Positions 16,365 through 25,224 of a stretch of 45,907 nt of DNA are shown here, one piece after another. The position numbers were made by a program, and so were the translations under genes. A model generated the notes under the pieces. It did not search any database. It saw only the letters and a list, made by a program, of their open reading frames with translations, and had not been told where the DNA came from. The stretch is from Paraburkholderia sp. Ac-20340 (lineage in GTDB: Bacteria; Pseudomonadota; Gammaproteobacteria; Burkholderiales; Burkholderiaceae): NCBI RefSeq assembly GCF_017104965.1, contig NZ_JAAGPR010000050.1:1-45907 (forward strand). The letters are read 5' to 3'. Each line of letters begins with the position of its first letter. The stretch's first letter is position 1.

Positions 16365-17815
16365 TTGTCAGGAACCTGAGTTTGTCGGTATGCGCCGCGG
16401 CCTTGTTTGGCGTTTTCGCAGGCTGTGCCTTGATCCGCGACGACAGCGCGCCGCACGCGCAGCTTCAGTTATCGACGCCGATCGCCGCCGACATGCAGTT
16501 GCCCGCAGGACCGTGGCCCGCCGCGCAATGGTGGACGCGTTACCACGACGCGCAACTCAATACGCTGATGGAGCGCATGCTCAGCGGCTCGCCCACGATT
16601 GCCGCCGCGCGTGAACGCATCACGGCCGCGCGCGCGCAAACCGATCTCGCCGGTTCCGGCCTGCTGCCGCATCTGGGCGCGGGCGCGGTCATCAACGTTC
16701 AGCATGAATCGTCCAATGGTTTGCTCGGCCCTTATGCGCAGAATTTGCCACGGCTGGGGATAGACGGTCCCTGGTACACCGAAGGATTGATCGGCGTTGG
16801 CGGCAGTCTTGAGATCGATCTCTGGGGACGGCATCGCGCCCAGGTTGACGCAGCGATGGGCATGCAACACGCCCACGAAGCCGAACTGGCCACCGCCGAA
16901 CTCGAACTGACGGCAGACGCGGCACGGCTCTATTACGCCGTTCAAGCGGGCTATCAGCTGATCGATCTGCTCAAGGCATCGCAAGCGGCGCTCAACTACG
17001 CGGTCCAGGCGCATCAGGGCAAGCAGGCGCGCGGTCTCGAAGCGCAGCTGCCGGTACTCGCTGCGCGTAGCGAATTGCTTGGCGTGCAGCGTCAGATCGT
17101 GGCCGCGCAGGCGCAGGTCGCGCAAAGCCGCGAGGCGTTGCGCGCGCTCGTGCACGCCGCCAGCGACGATCCCTTCGTGCTGCAACCCGTGCCGTTGCCC
17201 GTGCCCGCGGCGGGGCTGCCGCCCGATCTGCCGTATCGACTGCTGGCGCGCCGCCCCGATCTTCAGACCTTGCGCTGGTATGTGCAGGCTTCGCTCAGTC
17301 AGGTCGACGCCGCCCGCGCCGCGTTCTATCCCAGTCTCGATCTGAAAGCGCTGTTCGCGCTGGACAGCCTGCACATGAACAAGCTGTTCAGCGCCGCGAG
17401 CCAGCAATTCAACCTGGTGCCTGGCCTCTATCTGCCGATCTTCGACGGCGGCCGCCTGAACGCCAATCTTCGCAACGAGCGCGCGGCCAGCAACATCCTG
17501 ATCGAACAGTACAACCAGGCCGTGCTCAACGCCGTGCGCGACGTCGTCATCAACGGCAATCAATTGCAGGCGCTCAACGCCGAACGTTCCTTGCAGGACG
17601 AAAAGGTACGCGCCGCGCGTTTCGCGCTGGACGCCGCCAGCGCGTCGCATGAACGCGGCCTGGCCAGCCAGCTTGTCGTCGAGCAGGCCAGCCTGCCGGT
17701 AATCGCCGAACGCATCGCCCTGCTCGCGCTCGACGAGCGTCGTCTTGGCGGCGACATCGCCCTGATCAAGGCACTGGGCGGCGGCTATGACGGCGCCCCG
17801 CCGCTTTCCCAATGA
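16361..17815 (+). CDS. mdtP: Outer-membrane efflux lipoprotein of the MdtNOP system
   Basis: 484 residues. Lipoprotein signal with lipobox FAGC (Cys22). Two OEP repeats follow: the first contains MLSGSPTIAAARERI and SLEIDLWGRHRAQVDAA, the second RRPDLQTLRWYVQASLSQVDAARAAFYPS and YLPIFDGGRLNANLRNERAA, which are NodT/RND outer-membrane-factor signatures. It forms the trimeric TolC-like duct. The start overlaps the mdtO stop (ATGA), and the stop at 17815 is followed at once by the gene for a small periplasmic protein. Confidence 0.92.
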   Translation: MIVRNLSLSVCAAALFGVFAGCALIRDDSAPHAQLQLSTPIAADMQLPAGPWPAAQWWTRYHDAQLNTLMERMLSGSPTIAAARERITAARAQTDLAGSGLLPHLGAGAVINVQHESSNGLLGPYAQNLPRLGIDGPWYTEGLIGVGGSLEIDLWGRHRAQVDAAMGMQHAHEAELATAELELTADAARLYYAVQAGYQLIDLLKASQAALNYAVQAHQGKQARGLEAQLPVLAARSELLGVQRQIVAAQAQVAQSREALRALVHAASDDPFVLQPVPLPVPAAGLPPDLPYRLLARRPDLQTLRWYVQASLSQVDAARAAFYPSLDLKALFALDSLHMNKLFSAASQQFNLVPGLYLPIFDGGRLNANLRNERAASNILIEQYNQAVLNAVRDVVINGNQLQALNAERSLQDEKVRAARFALDAASASHERGLASQLVVEQASLPVIAERIALLALDERRLGGDIALIKALGGGYDGAPPLSQ

Positions 17816-17850
17816 CCATTCCGGTCGATAACCCTGGAGTAGACGAAACC

Positions 17851-18444
17851 ATGCAGAAGTTCACCTACCACGTTGCGCAGGTCCTGTCGGCAACGGCCGT
17901 ATTTCTCGCCATCCCGGCCGCGCATGCCGACACGCAACCGCAATCGGCAAGCGCCAATGCCATCGGCGCCGAAGGCGCCATCAACCTCAGCGCGAAGATC
18001 ACGCAGATCTACCCGGAGACCAACAGCGTCGCCGTCAAAGGCCCCAAAGGGCACACCGTCGTGTTCGACGTCGATCCCGCCACGGCCGACGTGCACAAGC
18101 TGAAGGTCGGCGACGAAGTGGACGTCGCCTATCGCGCGGCGCTGCTCATGGCCGCCGACAAGGCCGACCCCAAGGGCGCGCGCGCACGCGCAACGGCGGA
18201 AACCACTGCGCCGGCCTCGAACGGCGTGGTCGTGAAGACGCGCACCGTGCAGATCGTCGCGACGATCCAGGCGCTCGACGTCAAGACGCGCGAAGCGACG
18301 CTGGCCGGTCCGCGTCAGACGGTCACGATGGCGGTCTCGCCCGATGTCGATCTCAGCAGGTTCAAGGTCGGCGACAGCATCGCCGCGACTTATGCCGCCG
18401 CCATGGCGATCAGCGTGACGCGCAACGGCGCCGTCGTGAAGTAA
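17851..18444 (+). CDS. Periplasmic protein with two repeated domains, unknown function
   Basis: 197 residues from the ATG at 17851, preceded by GGAG about 11 bases upstream; an in-frame ATG at 17812 overlapping the mdtP stop (ATGA) would add 13 residues before the signal peptide. The signal runs to about residue 26 (AIPAAHA, cut before DTQPQ). The mature protein has two similar units of about 60 residues, each a set of beta strands ending in KVGD followed by an Ala-rich strand (LKVGDEVDVAY; FKVGDSIAATY), with a Lys/Arg/Thr-rich linker between. I recognise no named family. It is paralogous to the gene at 31415-32032. Position suggests co-transcription with mdtNOP; it is also 81 bases before the sulfatase gene. 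Confidence 0.75.
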   Translation: MQKFTYHVAQVLSATAVFLAIPAAHADTQPQSASANAIGAEGAINLSAKITQIYPETNSVAVKGPKGHTVVFDVDPATADVHKLKVGDEVDVAYRAALLMAADKADPKGARARATAETTAPASNGVVVKTRTVQIVATIQALDVKTREATLAGPRQTVTMAVSPDVDLSRFKVGDSIAATYAAAMAISVTRNGAVVK

Positions 18445-18525
18445 GCGCACGCAACAAGCGATCCAGAGACGCCCGTAAAAAGGGCGAAGGCTATCCGGCA
18501 TTGCGCCGTAGCTAGAGAGGGACGA

Positions 18526-20910
18526 ATGAAACAACTCAAAGCGAAAAAGACCGCGCTCGCCGCGATCGTGAGCATGGCCGTGTTCTGCATACCGCTCACG
18601 ACGGCGCAAAGCGCACCGCCGGCGGGCACACCGGGCGCCGGGCAAACGGCATCCGTGCTGCCGTACCCCGACTTCCATTTCACCGGCAAGATTGGCGAAA
18701 CCTTCAAGGACTCGGACCCCGCCACCTTCCCGCAGCCGGTGCGCCCGCCCAAAGGCGCGCCCAACGTGCTGCTGATCATGCTGGACGACGTCGGCTTCGG
18801 CCAGTTCGACGTGACGGGCGGCGCGGTGCCCTCGCCTGCGCTCGACAAGCTCGCGCACGAAGGCCTGCTGTACAACCGCTTTCACACCACCGCGATGTGC
18901 TCGCCGAGCCGCGCGGCGCTCATCACCGGGCGCGATCCGCACGTGGTCGCCAACGGCATCCTGACCGAAATGAGCACGGGCTACGACGGCTACACCAGCC
19001 TGATTCCGCGCTCGGCCGCTACGGTGGGCGAGATCCTGCGCCAGAACGGCTACGCAACGGCGTGGATCGGCAAGAACCACAACACGCCGCCGTGGGAAAC
19101 CAGCGAAGTCGGCCCGTTCGATCACTGGCCGACCGGCTGGGGCTTCGAGTACTACTACGGCTTTAACGCAGCCGATTCGAGCCAGTTCCAGCCGATCCTC
19201 TACGAAAACCACACGCGGGTGCCAACGTCCACGGACCCGAAGTATCACCTCACGACCGACTTCGCCGATCACGCCATCGCGTGGATCGAGAAAGAAAAGG
19301 CCATTGCGCCGGACAAGCCGTTCTTCCTCTATCTCGCGCCGGCCGCCACGCACGCGCCGCACCAGCCGCCCGCCGACTGGATCGACAAGTACAAGGGCCG
19401 CTTCGACATGGGCTGGGACGAGTACCGCAAGGAAACGCTCGCGCGCGAGAAGAAGCTGGGCGTCGTGCCGCAGAACACCGATCTCACCGCACGTCCTGCC
19501 GAGATTCCCGCATGGGATTCGCTCGATCCGAAACAGAAGAAGCTGTACGCGCGCATGATGGAAATCTTCGCCGCCTACGGCGCGCACGCCGACTTCGAAA
19601 TGGGTCGCGTGATCGACGTGGTGAAGCGTCTGCCGGACGCCGACAACACCATGATCATCTACGTCGTGGGCGATAACGGCGCTTCCGGCGAAGGCGGTCT
19701 TGCGGGCATCACCAACGAGCTCATCACGGTCAACGGGATGAAGCAGGACTGGCAGGATGTCTACAAGGTCATGAACGAACTGGGCGGACCGAAGCACTTC
19801 AACCACATGCCGATCGGCTGGGCGCATGCGATGGACACGCCGTTCCAGTGGACCAAGCAGGTGGCGTCGCACTTTGGCGGCACGCGTAATCCGCTGATCA
19901 TCGACTGGCCGGACGGCATCCGCCAGGGCGGCCAGATCCGCACGCAGTTCAGCCATATCACCGACATCATGCCGACCATCCTCGAAGCCGCGCACATCAC
20001 GGTGCCGACGAAGGTGAACGGGGTCGACCAGACGCCGCTCGACGGCATCAGCCTGGTGTACTCCTTCAACGATCCGAAGGCGGCCGACCGGCGTCACGAG
20101 CAGATGTGGGAACTGCTGATCAACCGCGGCATGTACAAGGATGGCTGGATGGCGTCGTCGCTGGCGTTCAATCCGCTTCAGGTGGTGCGTAAGGACGTGG
20201 ACATCAACAAGGTGCCCTGGGAGCTTTACAACATCGACGAGGACTTTTCGCAGGCGCACAACATCGCCGCTCAACACCCGGAGAAGCTGAAAGAACTCCA
20301 GGCGATGTGGTGGGAGCAGGCGAAGACGCACAACGTACTGCCGCTGGACTGGCGCGGTCCCGAGCGTTTCTCCGACGATCTCACCGGCCGCCCGAATCTT
20401 GCGAAGGGCCGCACGAAGTTCGTCTACGACTATCCGCTGGTCGGCTTGCCGGAAGGCTCCGCGCCGGATCTGAAGAACCGCTCGTTCACGGTGACGGCGC
20501 AGACGCAGATTCCGCAAAGCGGCGCGAACGGCATGATCTTCACGCAGGGCGGCTTTACCGCCGGCTGGGGCTTCTATACCCAGAAGGGCAAGCTGGTGGT
20601 CACGCACAACTTCGTGGATATGGCGCGCTATCGCATCGTCTCGACCGGCAATGTGCCCACGGGCAACGTCACGCTGTCGTTCCACTTCCAGTATGACGGC
20701 GGTGGCCTTGGCAAGGGCGGCACGGTGACGATGTTCGCAAACGGCAAGCAGATCGGCGAAGGACGCGTCGAAAAGACCGTGCCGATGAAGTACACGTCGT
20801 TCGAATCGCAGGATATCGGCGAAGACGCGGGCACGCCCGTCGACAACACCTATACGCCGCCGTTCAGGTTCAACGGCAAGATCGACAGGCTGACGGTCGA
20901 TCTGCAGTAA
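18526..20910 (+). CDS. Exported arylsulfatase, Cys-type
   Basis: 794 residues. Signal peptide at about residues 1-30. The sulfatase fold begins with VLLIMLDDVGFG (metal-binding Asp87 and Asp88) and the activation motif CSPSRAALITGR at Cys125, the residue converted to formylglycine. GKNH near 184 gives the Lys and His of the active site, and VVGDNGASGEGG at 383-384 the second Asp/Asn metal pair. Residues about 560-794 form a C-terminal domain with Gly-rich beta structure, as in large bacterial arylsulfatases. It hydrolyses sulfate esters in the periplasm or outside; the substrate is unknown. A purine-rich site (AGAGAGGGA) precedes the ATG. The next gene encodes the maturase that would activate Cys125. 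Confidence 0.92.
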   Translation: MKQLKAKKTALAAIVSMAVFCIPLTTAQSAPPAGTPGAGQTASVLPYPDFHFTGKIGETFKDSDPATFPQPVRPPKGAPNVLLIMLDDVGFGQFDVTGGAVPSPALDKLAHEGLLYNRFHTTAMCSPSRAALITGRDPHVVANGILTEMSTGYDGYTSLIPRSAATVGEILRQNGYATAWIGKNHNTPPWETSEVGPFDHWPTGWGFEYYYGFNAADSSQFQPILYENHTRVPTSTDPKYHLTTDFADHAIAWIEKEKAIAPDKPFFLYLAPAATHAPHQPPADWIDKYKGRFDMGWDEYRKETLAREKKLGVVPQNTDLTARPAEIPAWDSLDPKQKKLYARMMEIFAAYGAHADFEMGRVIDVVKRLPDADNTMIIYVVGDNGASGEGGLAGITNELITVNGMKQDWQDVYKVMNELGGPKHFNHMPIGWAHAMDTPFQWTKQVASHFGGTRNPLIIDWPDGIRQGGQIRTQFSHITDIMPTILEAAHITVPTKVNGVDQTPLDGISLVYSFNDPKAADRRHEQMWELLINRGMYKDGWMASSLAFNPLQVVRKDVDINKVPWELYNIDEDFSQAHNIAAQHPEKLKELQAMWWEQAKTHNVLPLDWRGPERFSDDLTGRPNLAKGRTKFVYDYPLVGLPEGSAPDLKNRSFTVTAQTQIPQSGANGMIFTQGGFTAGWGFYTQKGKLVVTHNFVDMARYRIVSTGNVPTGNVTLSFHFQYDGGGLGKGGTVTMFANGKQIGEGRVEKTVPMKYTSFESQDIGEDAGTPVDNTYTPPFRFNGKIDRLTVDLQ

Positions 20911-20960
20911 ATCTCGATAGTCAGTCTCGATGCCTGACGAACGCACATTGGCGTTCATGG

Positions 20961-20991
20961 GCGGCCGCGCGGCTTTTCGCAGTGCGGCCGC
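20961..20991 (+). other. Hairpin between sulfatase and maturase genes
   Basis: GCGGCCGC at 20961-20968 and again at 20984-20991 can pair (each is also self-complementary), with a 15-base loop containing TTTTC. It lies in the 109-base gap between two genes that should be co-expressed, so it may act as an attenuator or processing site, or have no role. Confidence 0.35.
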
Positions 20992-21019
20992 TCAACCGTA
21001 ACCGGATGAGCCCTGAATC

Positions 21020-22291
21020 ATGAATCACACACACGTCGATGACGGTTTTCACGCCATGGCGAAACCCAGTGGATCGGATTGCAATCTCGATTGCTCGTAC
21101 TGCTTTTATCTCGAGAAAGCCGCGCTGTATCGCGATAGCAACCGGCATCGCATGAACGATGATGTCCTCGAAGCCTATGTGCGCGACTATATCGCCGCAA
21201 CGCCGCCGGACCATGAAGTCGTGTTCACGTGGCAAGGCGGGGAACCCTCGCTGCTGGGCCTGGCGTTTTATCAACGCGCGATAGCGTTGCAGCAGCGCTA
21301 TGGCGAAGGTCGGCGCATCGCCAATAGTTTCCAGACCAACGGTCTGTTAATCGACGAAGCGTGGTGCGACTTCTTCAAGCAGCACGATTTTCTGATCGGG
21401 TTATCGCTCGATGGACCCGCGCATCTTCACGACGCGTATCGCTTGACCGTGGGCGGACAGCCTTCGCATGCGCTCGTGATGCGCGCGCTGGACAGGCTCA
21501 AGGCGTGGGGCGTGCGGTACAACGTGCTCGCCTGCGTCAATCATCGTAGCTCGCAGGCGCCGCTCGAAGTCTATCGATTCCTGCGCGAGCACGGCGTTGA
21601 GTATATGCAGTTCATTCCTGTCGTCGAGCGTGCGCCAGGCGAGCAGGAGCGGGAAATCGGCCTCACCTTGCGCGGCCCTGGCGGCAAGGTGCTGTCGGCA
21701 GCCGCACGGCCGCAAGCCGACACATCGGTTACCGATTGGTCAGTGCGCCCCGAGCACTACGGCACATTTTTATCGACGATTTTCGACGAATGGATCGAGC
21801 GCGATGTCGGCAAGATCCATGTGATGAACTTCGAATGGGCGCTGGCGAATTTTATGGGCCGCCCCGGCGCGTCATGCCATCACCAGCCAACCTGCGGTAA
21901 AGCCGTGGTCGTCGAGCATAACGGCGATGTCTATGCTTGCGATCACTATGTTTATCGCGACTATCGGCTGGGCAATCTGGCGCAGAACGATTTTGCGTCG
22001 ATGCTCGATTCGCCGTTGCAGCAACGCTTCGGCCAAGACAAGTTCGAGGCGCTGCCACAGCAATGCCTGCGCTGCAATATGCTCAAAGGTTGCTGGGGCG
22101 GTTGCCCGAAACATCGCTTCACGCGCTCGACGCAAGGCGAGCCCGGCCTCAACTATCTTTGTCAGGGCTACTACCATTTCTTCAGCCACTGCGTTCCGTG
22201 GCTAAAGGCGCTTGCGCAGATCGTCGAAAGCGGCCGGCCGGCCAGCGATATCCTGCAGATGAACGTAACGTTTTCTCGTGCCGTCGAATGA
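21020..22291 (+). CDS. Radical-SAM anaerobic-type sulfatase maturase (anSME, SPASM domain)
   Basis: 423 residues. The radical-SAM cluster motif CNLDCSYCFY has Cys21, Cys25 and Cys28. VVFTWQGGEPSLLG follows (SAM-binding GGEP), then NSFQTNGLLID and FLIGLSLDGP. The C-terminal half carries the SPASM Cys set for two further Fe-S clusters (SCHHQPTCGKAVVVEHNGD, VYACDHYVY, QQCLRCNMLKGCWGGCPKHR). It oxidises the active-site Cys or Ser of sulfatases to formylglycine in the cytoplasm without oxygen. The Cys-type sulfatase just upstream is its likely substrate. Its TGA overlaps the ATG of pqiA (ATGA at 22288), tying its translation to the Pqi genes. Confidence 0.92.
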   Translation: MNHTHVDDGFHAMAKPSGSDCNLDCSYCFYLEKAALYRDSNRHRMNDDVLEAYVRDYIAATPPDHEVVFTWQGGEPSLLGLAFYQRAIALQQRYGEGRRIANSFQTNGLLIDEAWCDFFKQHDFLIGLSLDGPAHLHDAYRLTVGGQPSHALVMRALDRLKAWGVRYNVLACVNHRSSQAPLEVYRFLREHGVEYMQFIPVVERAPGEQEREIGLTLRGPGGKVLSAAARPQADTSVTDWSVRPEHYGTFLSTIFDEWIERDVGKIHVMNFEWALANFMGRPGASCHHQPTCGKAVVVEHNGDVYACDHYVYRDYRLGNLAQNDFASMLDSPLQQRFGQDKFEALPQQCLRCNMLKGCWGGCPKHRFTRSTQGEPGLNYLCQGYYHFFSHCVPWLKALAQIVESGRPASDILQMNVTFSRAVE

Positions 22292-22953
22292 TCGCCTGTC
22301 ACGAATGCGACACGCTCCACCGCAAACCCCGTCTGGCCAGCTGCCGCAGCGCGCGCTGCGCGTGCTGCGGCGCGACGCTTTACCGTAACGCCGCGTCACA
22401 ACTCGACCGCATCAGTGCGATCACGGTCGCGGCGCTCGTGATGTTTATCATCGCGCAGTCGTTTCCCATCATCGAGCTCGACGCCAACGGCATCCTCTCG
22501 ACGTCGAGCCTGTTTGGCGCAATCGCCGTGCTGTGGCGCGACGACATGCAGATCATTGCCGCGATGGTCTTTTGCGCGACTGTGCTGTTTCCGCTCACGG
22601 AGATGCTGGCGCTTCTCTATGTTTTGCTGCCCGTGCGCCGTGGCGTTATCCCGCCGGGCTTCACAAGGGTGCTGCGCACGATCCAGTTCGTGCGGCCGTG
22701 GGGCATGCTCGAAGTGTTCATGCTGGGCGTGCTGATCACCATCGTGAAAATGGTGAGCCTTGCGCGCGTGATTCCCGAAACCGCGTTATTCGCCTTCGGC
22801 GCGCTCACGCTGATGTTCACAGTCGTTGCGACATTCGATGCGCGCCTGCTGTGGGACATCGCCGACGCCTTGCGCGATGCCGCACGCGATACATCGCGCG
22901 CACACGACCAGCACGCGCAGCGAAACAATCCGCTGCCGGAACCGCCACAATGA
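22288..22953 (+). CDS. pqiA: PqiA-like membrane protein, first half-size copy
   Basis: 221 residues from the ATG at 22288 that overlaps the maturase stop; the open frame upstream is a shadow. A zinc-ribbon-like pair (Cys4/Cys7, Cys24/Cys27) is followed by four hydrophobic helices (about residues 46-66, 90-115, 140-160, 168-190) and a PqiA C-terminus (FDARLLWDI). E. coli PqiA is a single protein of about 417 residues holding two such units; here they are two adjacent genes. It is the inner-membrane part of the PqiABC lipid-transfer bridge. Its stop overlaps the second copy (ATGA at 22950). Confidence 0.87.
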   Translation: MIACHECDTLHRKPRLASCRSARCACCGATLYRNAASQLDRISAITVAALVMFIIAQSFPIIELDANGILSTSSLFGAIAVLWRDDMQIIAAMVFCATVLFPLTEMLALLYVLLPVRRGVIPPGFTRVLRTIQFVRPWGMLEVFMLGVLITIVKMVSLARVIPETALFAFGALTLMFTVVATFDARLLWDIADALRDAARDTSRAHDQHAQRNNPLPEPPQ

Positions 22954-23618
22954 AATATTTAACCGCCGCCCAAGCCGGCTATTTTTCCTGCCACGCGTGC
23001 GGGCGTGTCCAGGCGCAATCGCAAGTGCATGGCCACGCGCACCCGCGCTGCCACCGTTGCGGCTCGGCACTGCATCCGCGCAAGCCCAACAGCCTGATGC
23101 GCACGTGGGCCCTGCTCATCGCCGCCGCGCTGCTTTATATTCCCGCGAACCTGCTGCCGATCATGCATACGGAGTCGCTCGTCGGCAACGAGGACGACAC
23201 CATCATGAGCGGCGTGGTCTATTTCTGGACTTCGGGCTCGTGGCCGCTCGCGGTGATCGTTTTCATCGCCAGCATTCTCGTGCCGATGCTCAAGCTTTCC
23301 GTGCTCGCCCTGCTGACATTGACCACGCAGCGGCGCTCGACGTGGCGGCCGATCGAACGCACGAAACTCTATCGCCTTGTCGAATTCATCGGGCGCTGGT
23401 CGATGCTGGACGTGTTCGTCGTCACGCTGACCGTTGCTCTGGTACGCTTCCAGTCGCTTGCGGTGATTACGGCTGGGCCTGGCGCCATCGCGTTCGGCTC
23501 GGTCGTGATCCTGACGATGATCGCTTCGATGCAGTTCGACCCACGCCTGATCTGGGACGCGGTGAACGAAAACAAACAAGAATCTACGCAACACTTCCAG
23601 GATCATCCGCATGAATAG
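22950..23618 (+). CDS. pqiA: PqiA-like membrane protein, second half-size copy
   Basis: 222 residues from the ATG at 22950. It repeats the layout of the first copy: Cys14/Cys17 and Cys34/Cys37, then LMRTWALLIAAALLYIPANLLPIM (the conserved PqiA helix with Pro-Ala-Asn), three more helices, and QFDPRLIWDAVNE at the end. It corresponds to the second half of E. coli PqiA. The last eight bases overlap the start of pqiB (23611), and the whole set is likely one transcript. Confidence 0.87.
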   Translation: MKYLTAAQAGYFSCHACGRVQAQSQVHGHAHPRCHRCGSALHPRKPNSLMRTWALLIAAALLYIPANLLPIMHTESLVGNEDDTIMSGVVYFWTSGSWPLAVIVFIASILVPMLKLSVLALLTLTTQRRSTWRPIERTKLYRLVEFIGRWSMLDVFVVTLTVALVRFQSLAVITAGPGAIAFGSVVILTMIASMQFDPRLIWDAVNENKQESTQHFQDHPHE

Positions 23619-25224
23619 CCCGCAAGGATCGCTGCCGCCCAACCTGCCCGATCCCGAGATCGTCAAGCCAAAACGCTGGCTGCCTTCGCTCGTGTGGATC
23701 GTGCCGCTCATCGCCGCGCTGATCGGCGTCGCGCTGGTGGTGAAATCGGTTGCCATGCGCGGCCCGACCATCAGCATCAGCCTGTCGAGCGCCGAAGGCC
23801 TCGAGCCCGGCAAGACCAAGGTGAAGTACAAGGACGTCGAGATCGGCGCGGTGCGCGCGATCAAACTCTCGCCTAATCTCTCGCACGTGATCGTGACGGT
23901 AGAACTCACCAAGGATGCCGAACGATTCGCGGTGAAGGACAGCCGCTTCTGGGTCGTGCGTCCGCGCGTGGGCGCGAGCGGCGTATCGGGCCTCTCCACG
24001 CTGCTTTCGGGTTCGTACATCGGCGCCGATGCCGGTCATTCGTCCGATACGCAAACCGATTTCGTCGGGCTCGAAGCGCCGCCCGCCGTGACCATCGACC
24101 AGAAGGGCCATCGCTATACGCTGCACAGCGCGGCGCTCGGTTCGCTCGACATCGGCACGCCGATCTTTTTCCGCCGTATTCAGGTCGGCCAGGTGACGGA
24201 TTTTTCGCTCGACAAGGATGGCACCGGCGTTACGGTGCAGGTGTTCGTGAGCGCGCCCTATGACCAGTACGTGGGCGCCAATACGCGCTGGTGGCACGCA
24301 AGCGGCGTGAACGTGCAGCTCGATTCGAGCGGCATCAAGATCGATACGCAATCGCTCGCCACCATCGTGGTCGGCGGTCTCGCGTTCGGTGCGCCGCCCG
24401 GCCAGGTGATGGGGCCGCTTGCGGCCAACAACGCCACGTTCGATCTGGCCGCCGACGAATCTACCGCCATGCACGAGCCCGACGGCACGCCGCTGCATGT
24501 GGTGATGAACTTCAACCAGTCGCTGCGCGGTCTCGCAGTGGGCGCGCCGGTGGACTTCCGCGGCATCGTGCTTGGGCAGGTGACCGCCATCGGCATCGAA
24601 TACGACCGCAAGGAGCGCAACTTCACCATGCCGGTGACGATGGACCTGTATCCGCTGCGTCTCGCGCGCCGCGCTCGCGGCGATACCGATACGCCTTATA
24701 CGTCGCAGAATCACGCGCTGCTGCGGCAACTCGTGGATCACGGTTTGCGTGGGCAATTGCGCACCGGCAATCTCATCACTGGCCAGCTATATGTGGCGCT
24801 CGACATCTTCCCGAAGGCGGCGCCAGCCAAGGCCGATTTCGACCGCGATCCGGTAATGCTGCCGACCATTCCGAACTCGCTTGAAGAACTCCAGCAACAG
24901 GTCGCCGAGATTACGAAAAAACTCAATGCGATGCCGTTCGACAAGATCGGCAAGAACCTGAACGAGTCGCTGCAGAACGCGAACCAGATGTTCGCCAAGG
25001 TCAACAACGAATTGATGCCGCAGATGCGCAGTACGCTCGACGAAGCGCGTCAGACTTTCAGCGCCGCGCAGTCCACGCTGCAGCAGGATTCGCCGCTGCA
25101 GTCGGACGTGCATCAGGCGATGCAGGAACTCACGCGTACGTTGCAATCCCTTAACGCGCTTTCCGACTACCTGGAGCGCCACCCGGAATCGCTGCTGCGC
25201 GGCAAGTCAGGAGACCAGCCATGA
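23611..25224 (+). CDS. pqiB: PqiB-type MCE protein, intermembrane lipid transport
   Basis: 537 residues (E. coli PqiB about 546). One N-terminal membrane anchor (LVWIVPLIAALIGVALVV, about residues 27-45), then three MCE domains at about 50-150, 160-270 and 285-400. Each is recognised by a strand-turn such as GLEPGKTKVKYKDVEIGAV, LDIGTPIFFRRIQVGQV and LAVGAPVDFRGIVLGQV. A C-terminal coiled-coil region (about 415-525) is rich in Gln, Leu and Asn. PqiB forms stacked hexameric rings and a needle that spans the periplasm to carry lipids. It overlaps pqiA (8 bases) and pqiC (ATGA). Confidence 0.93.
   Translation: MNSPQGSLPPNLPDPEIVKPKRWLPSLVWIVPLIAALIGVALVVKSVAMRGPTISISLSSAEGLEPGKTKVKYKDVEIGAVRAIKLSPNLSHVIVTVELTKDAERFAVKDSRFWVVRPRVGASGVSGLSTLLSGSYIGADAGHSSDTQTDFVGLEAPPAVTIDQKGHRYTLHSAALGSLDIGTPIFFRRIQVGQVTDFSLDKDGTGVTVQVFVSAPYDQYVGANTRWWHASGVNVQLDSSGIKIDTQSLATIVVGGLAFGAPPGQVMGPLAANNATFDLAADESTAMHEPDGTPLHVVMNFNQSLRGLAVGAPVDFRGIVLGQVTAIGIEYDRKERNFTMPVTMDLYPLRLARRARGDTDTPYTSQNHALLRQLVDHGLRGQLRTGNLITGQLYVALDIFPKAAPAKADFDRDPVMLPTIPNSLEELQQQVAEITKKLNAMPFDKIGKNLNESLQNANQMFAKVNNELMPQMRSTLDEARQTFSAAQSTLQQDSPLQSDVHQAMQELTRTLQSLNALSDYLERHPESLLRGKSGDQP

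Noticed and set aside
17785..20958. Very long minus strand frame (over 1000 codons) across the periplasmic protein and sulfatase genes
   Set aside because: High-GC antisense artefact; the + strand genes have motifs, signals and ribosome-binding sites.
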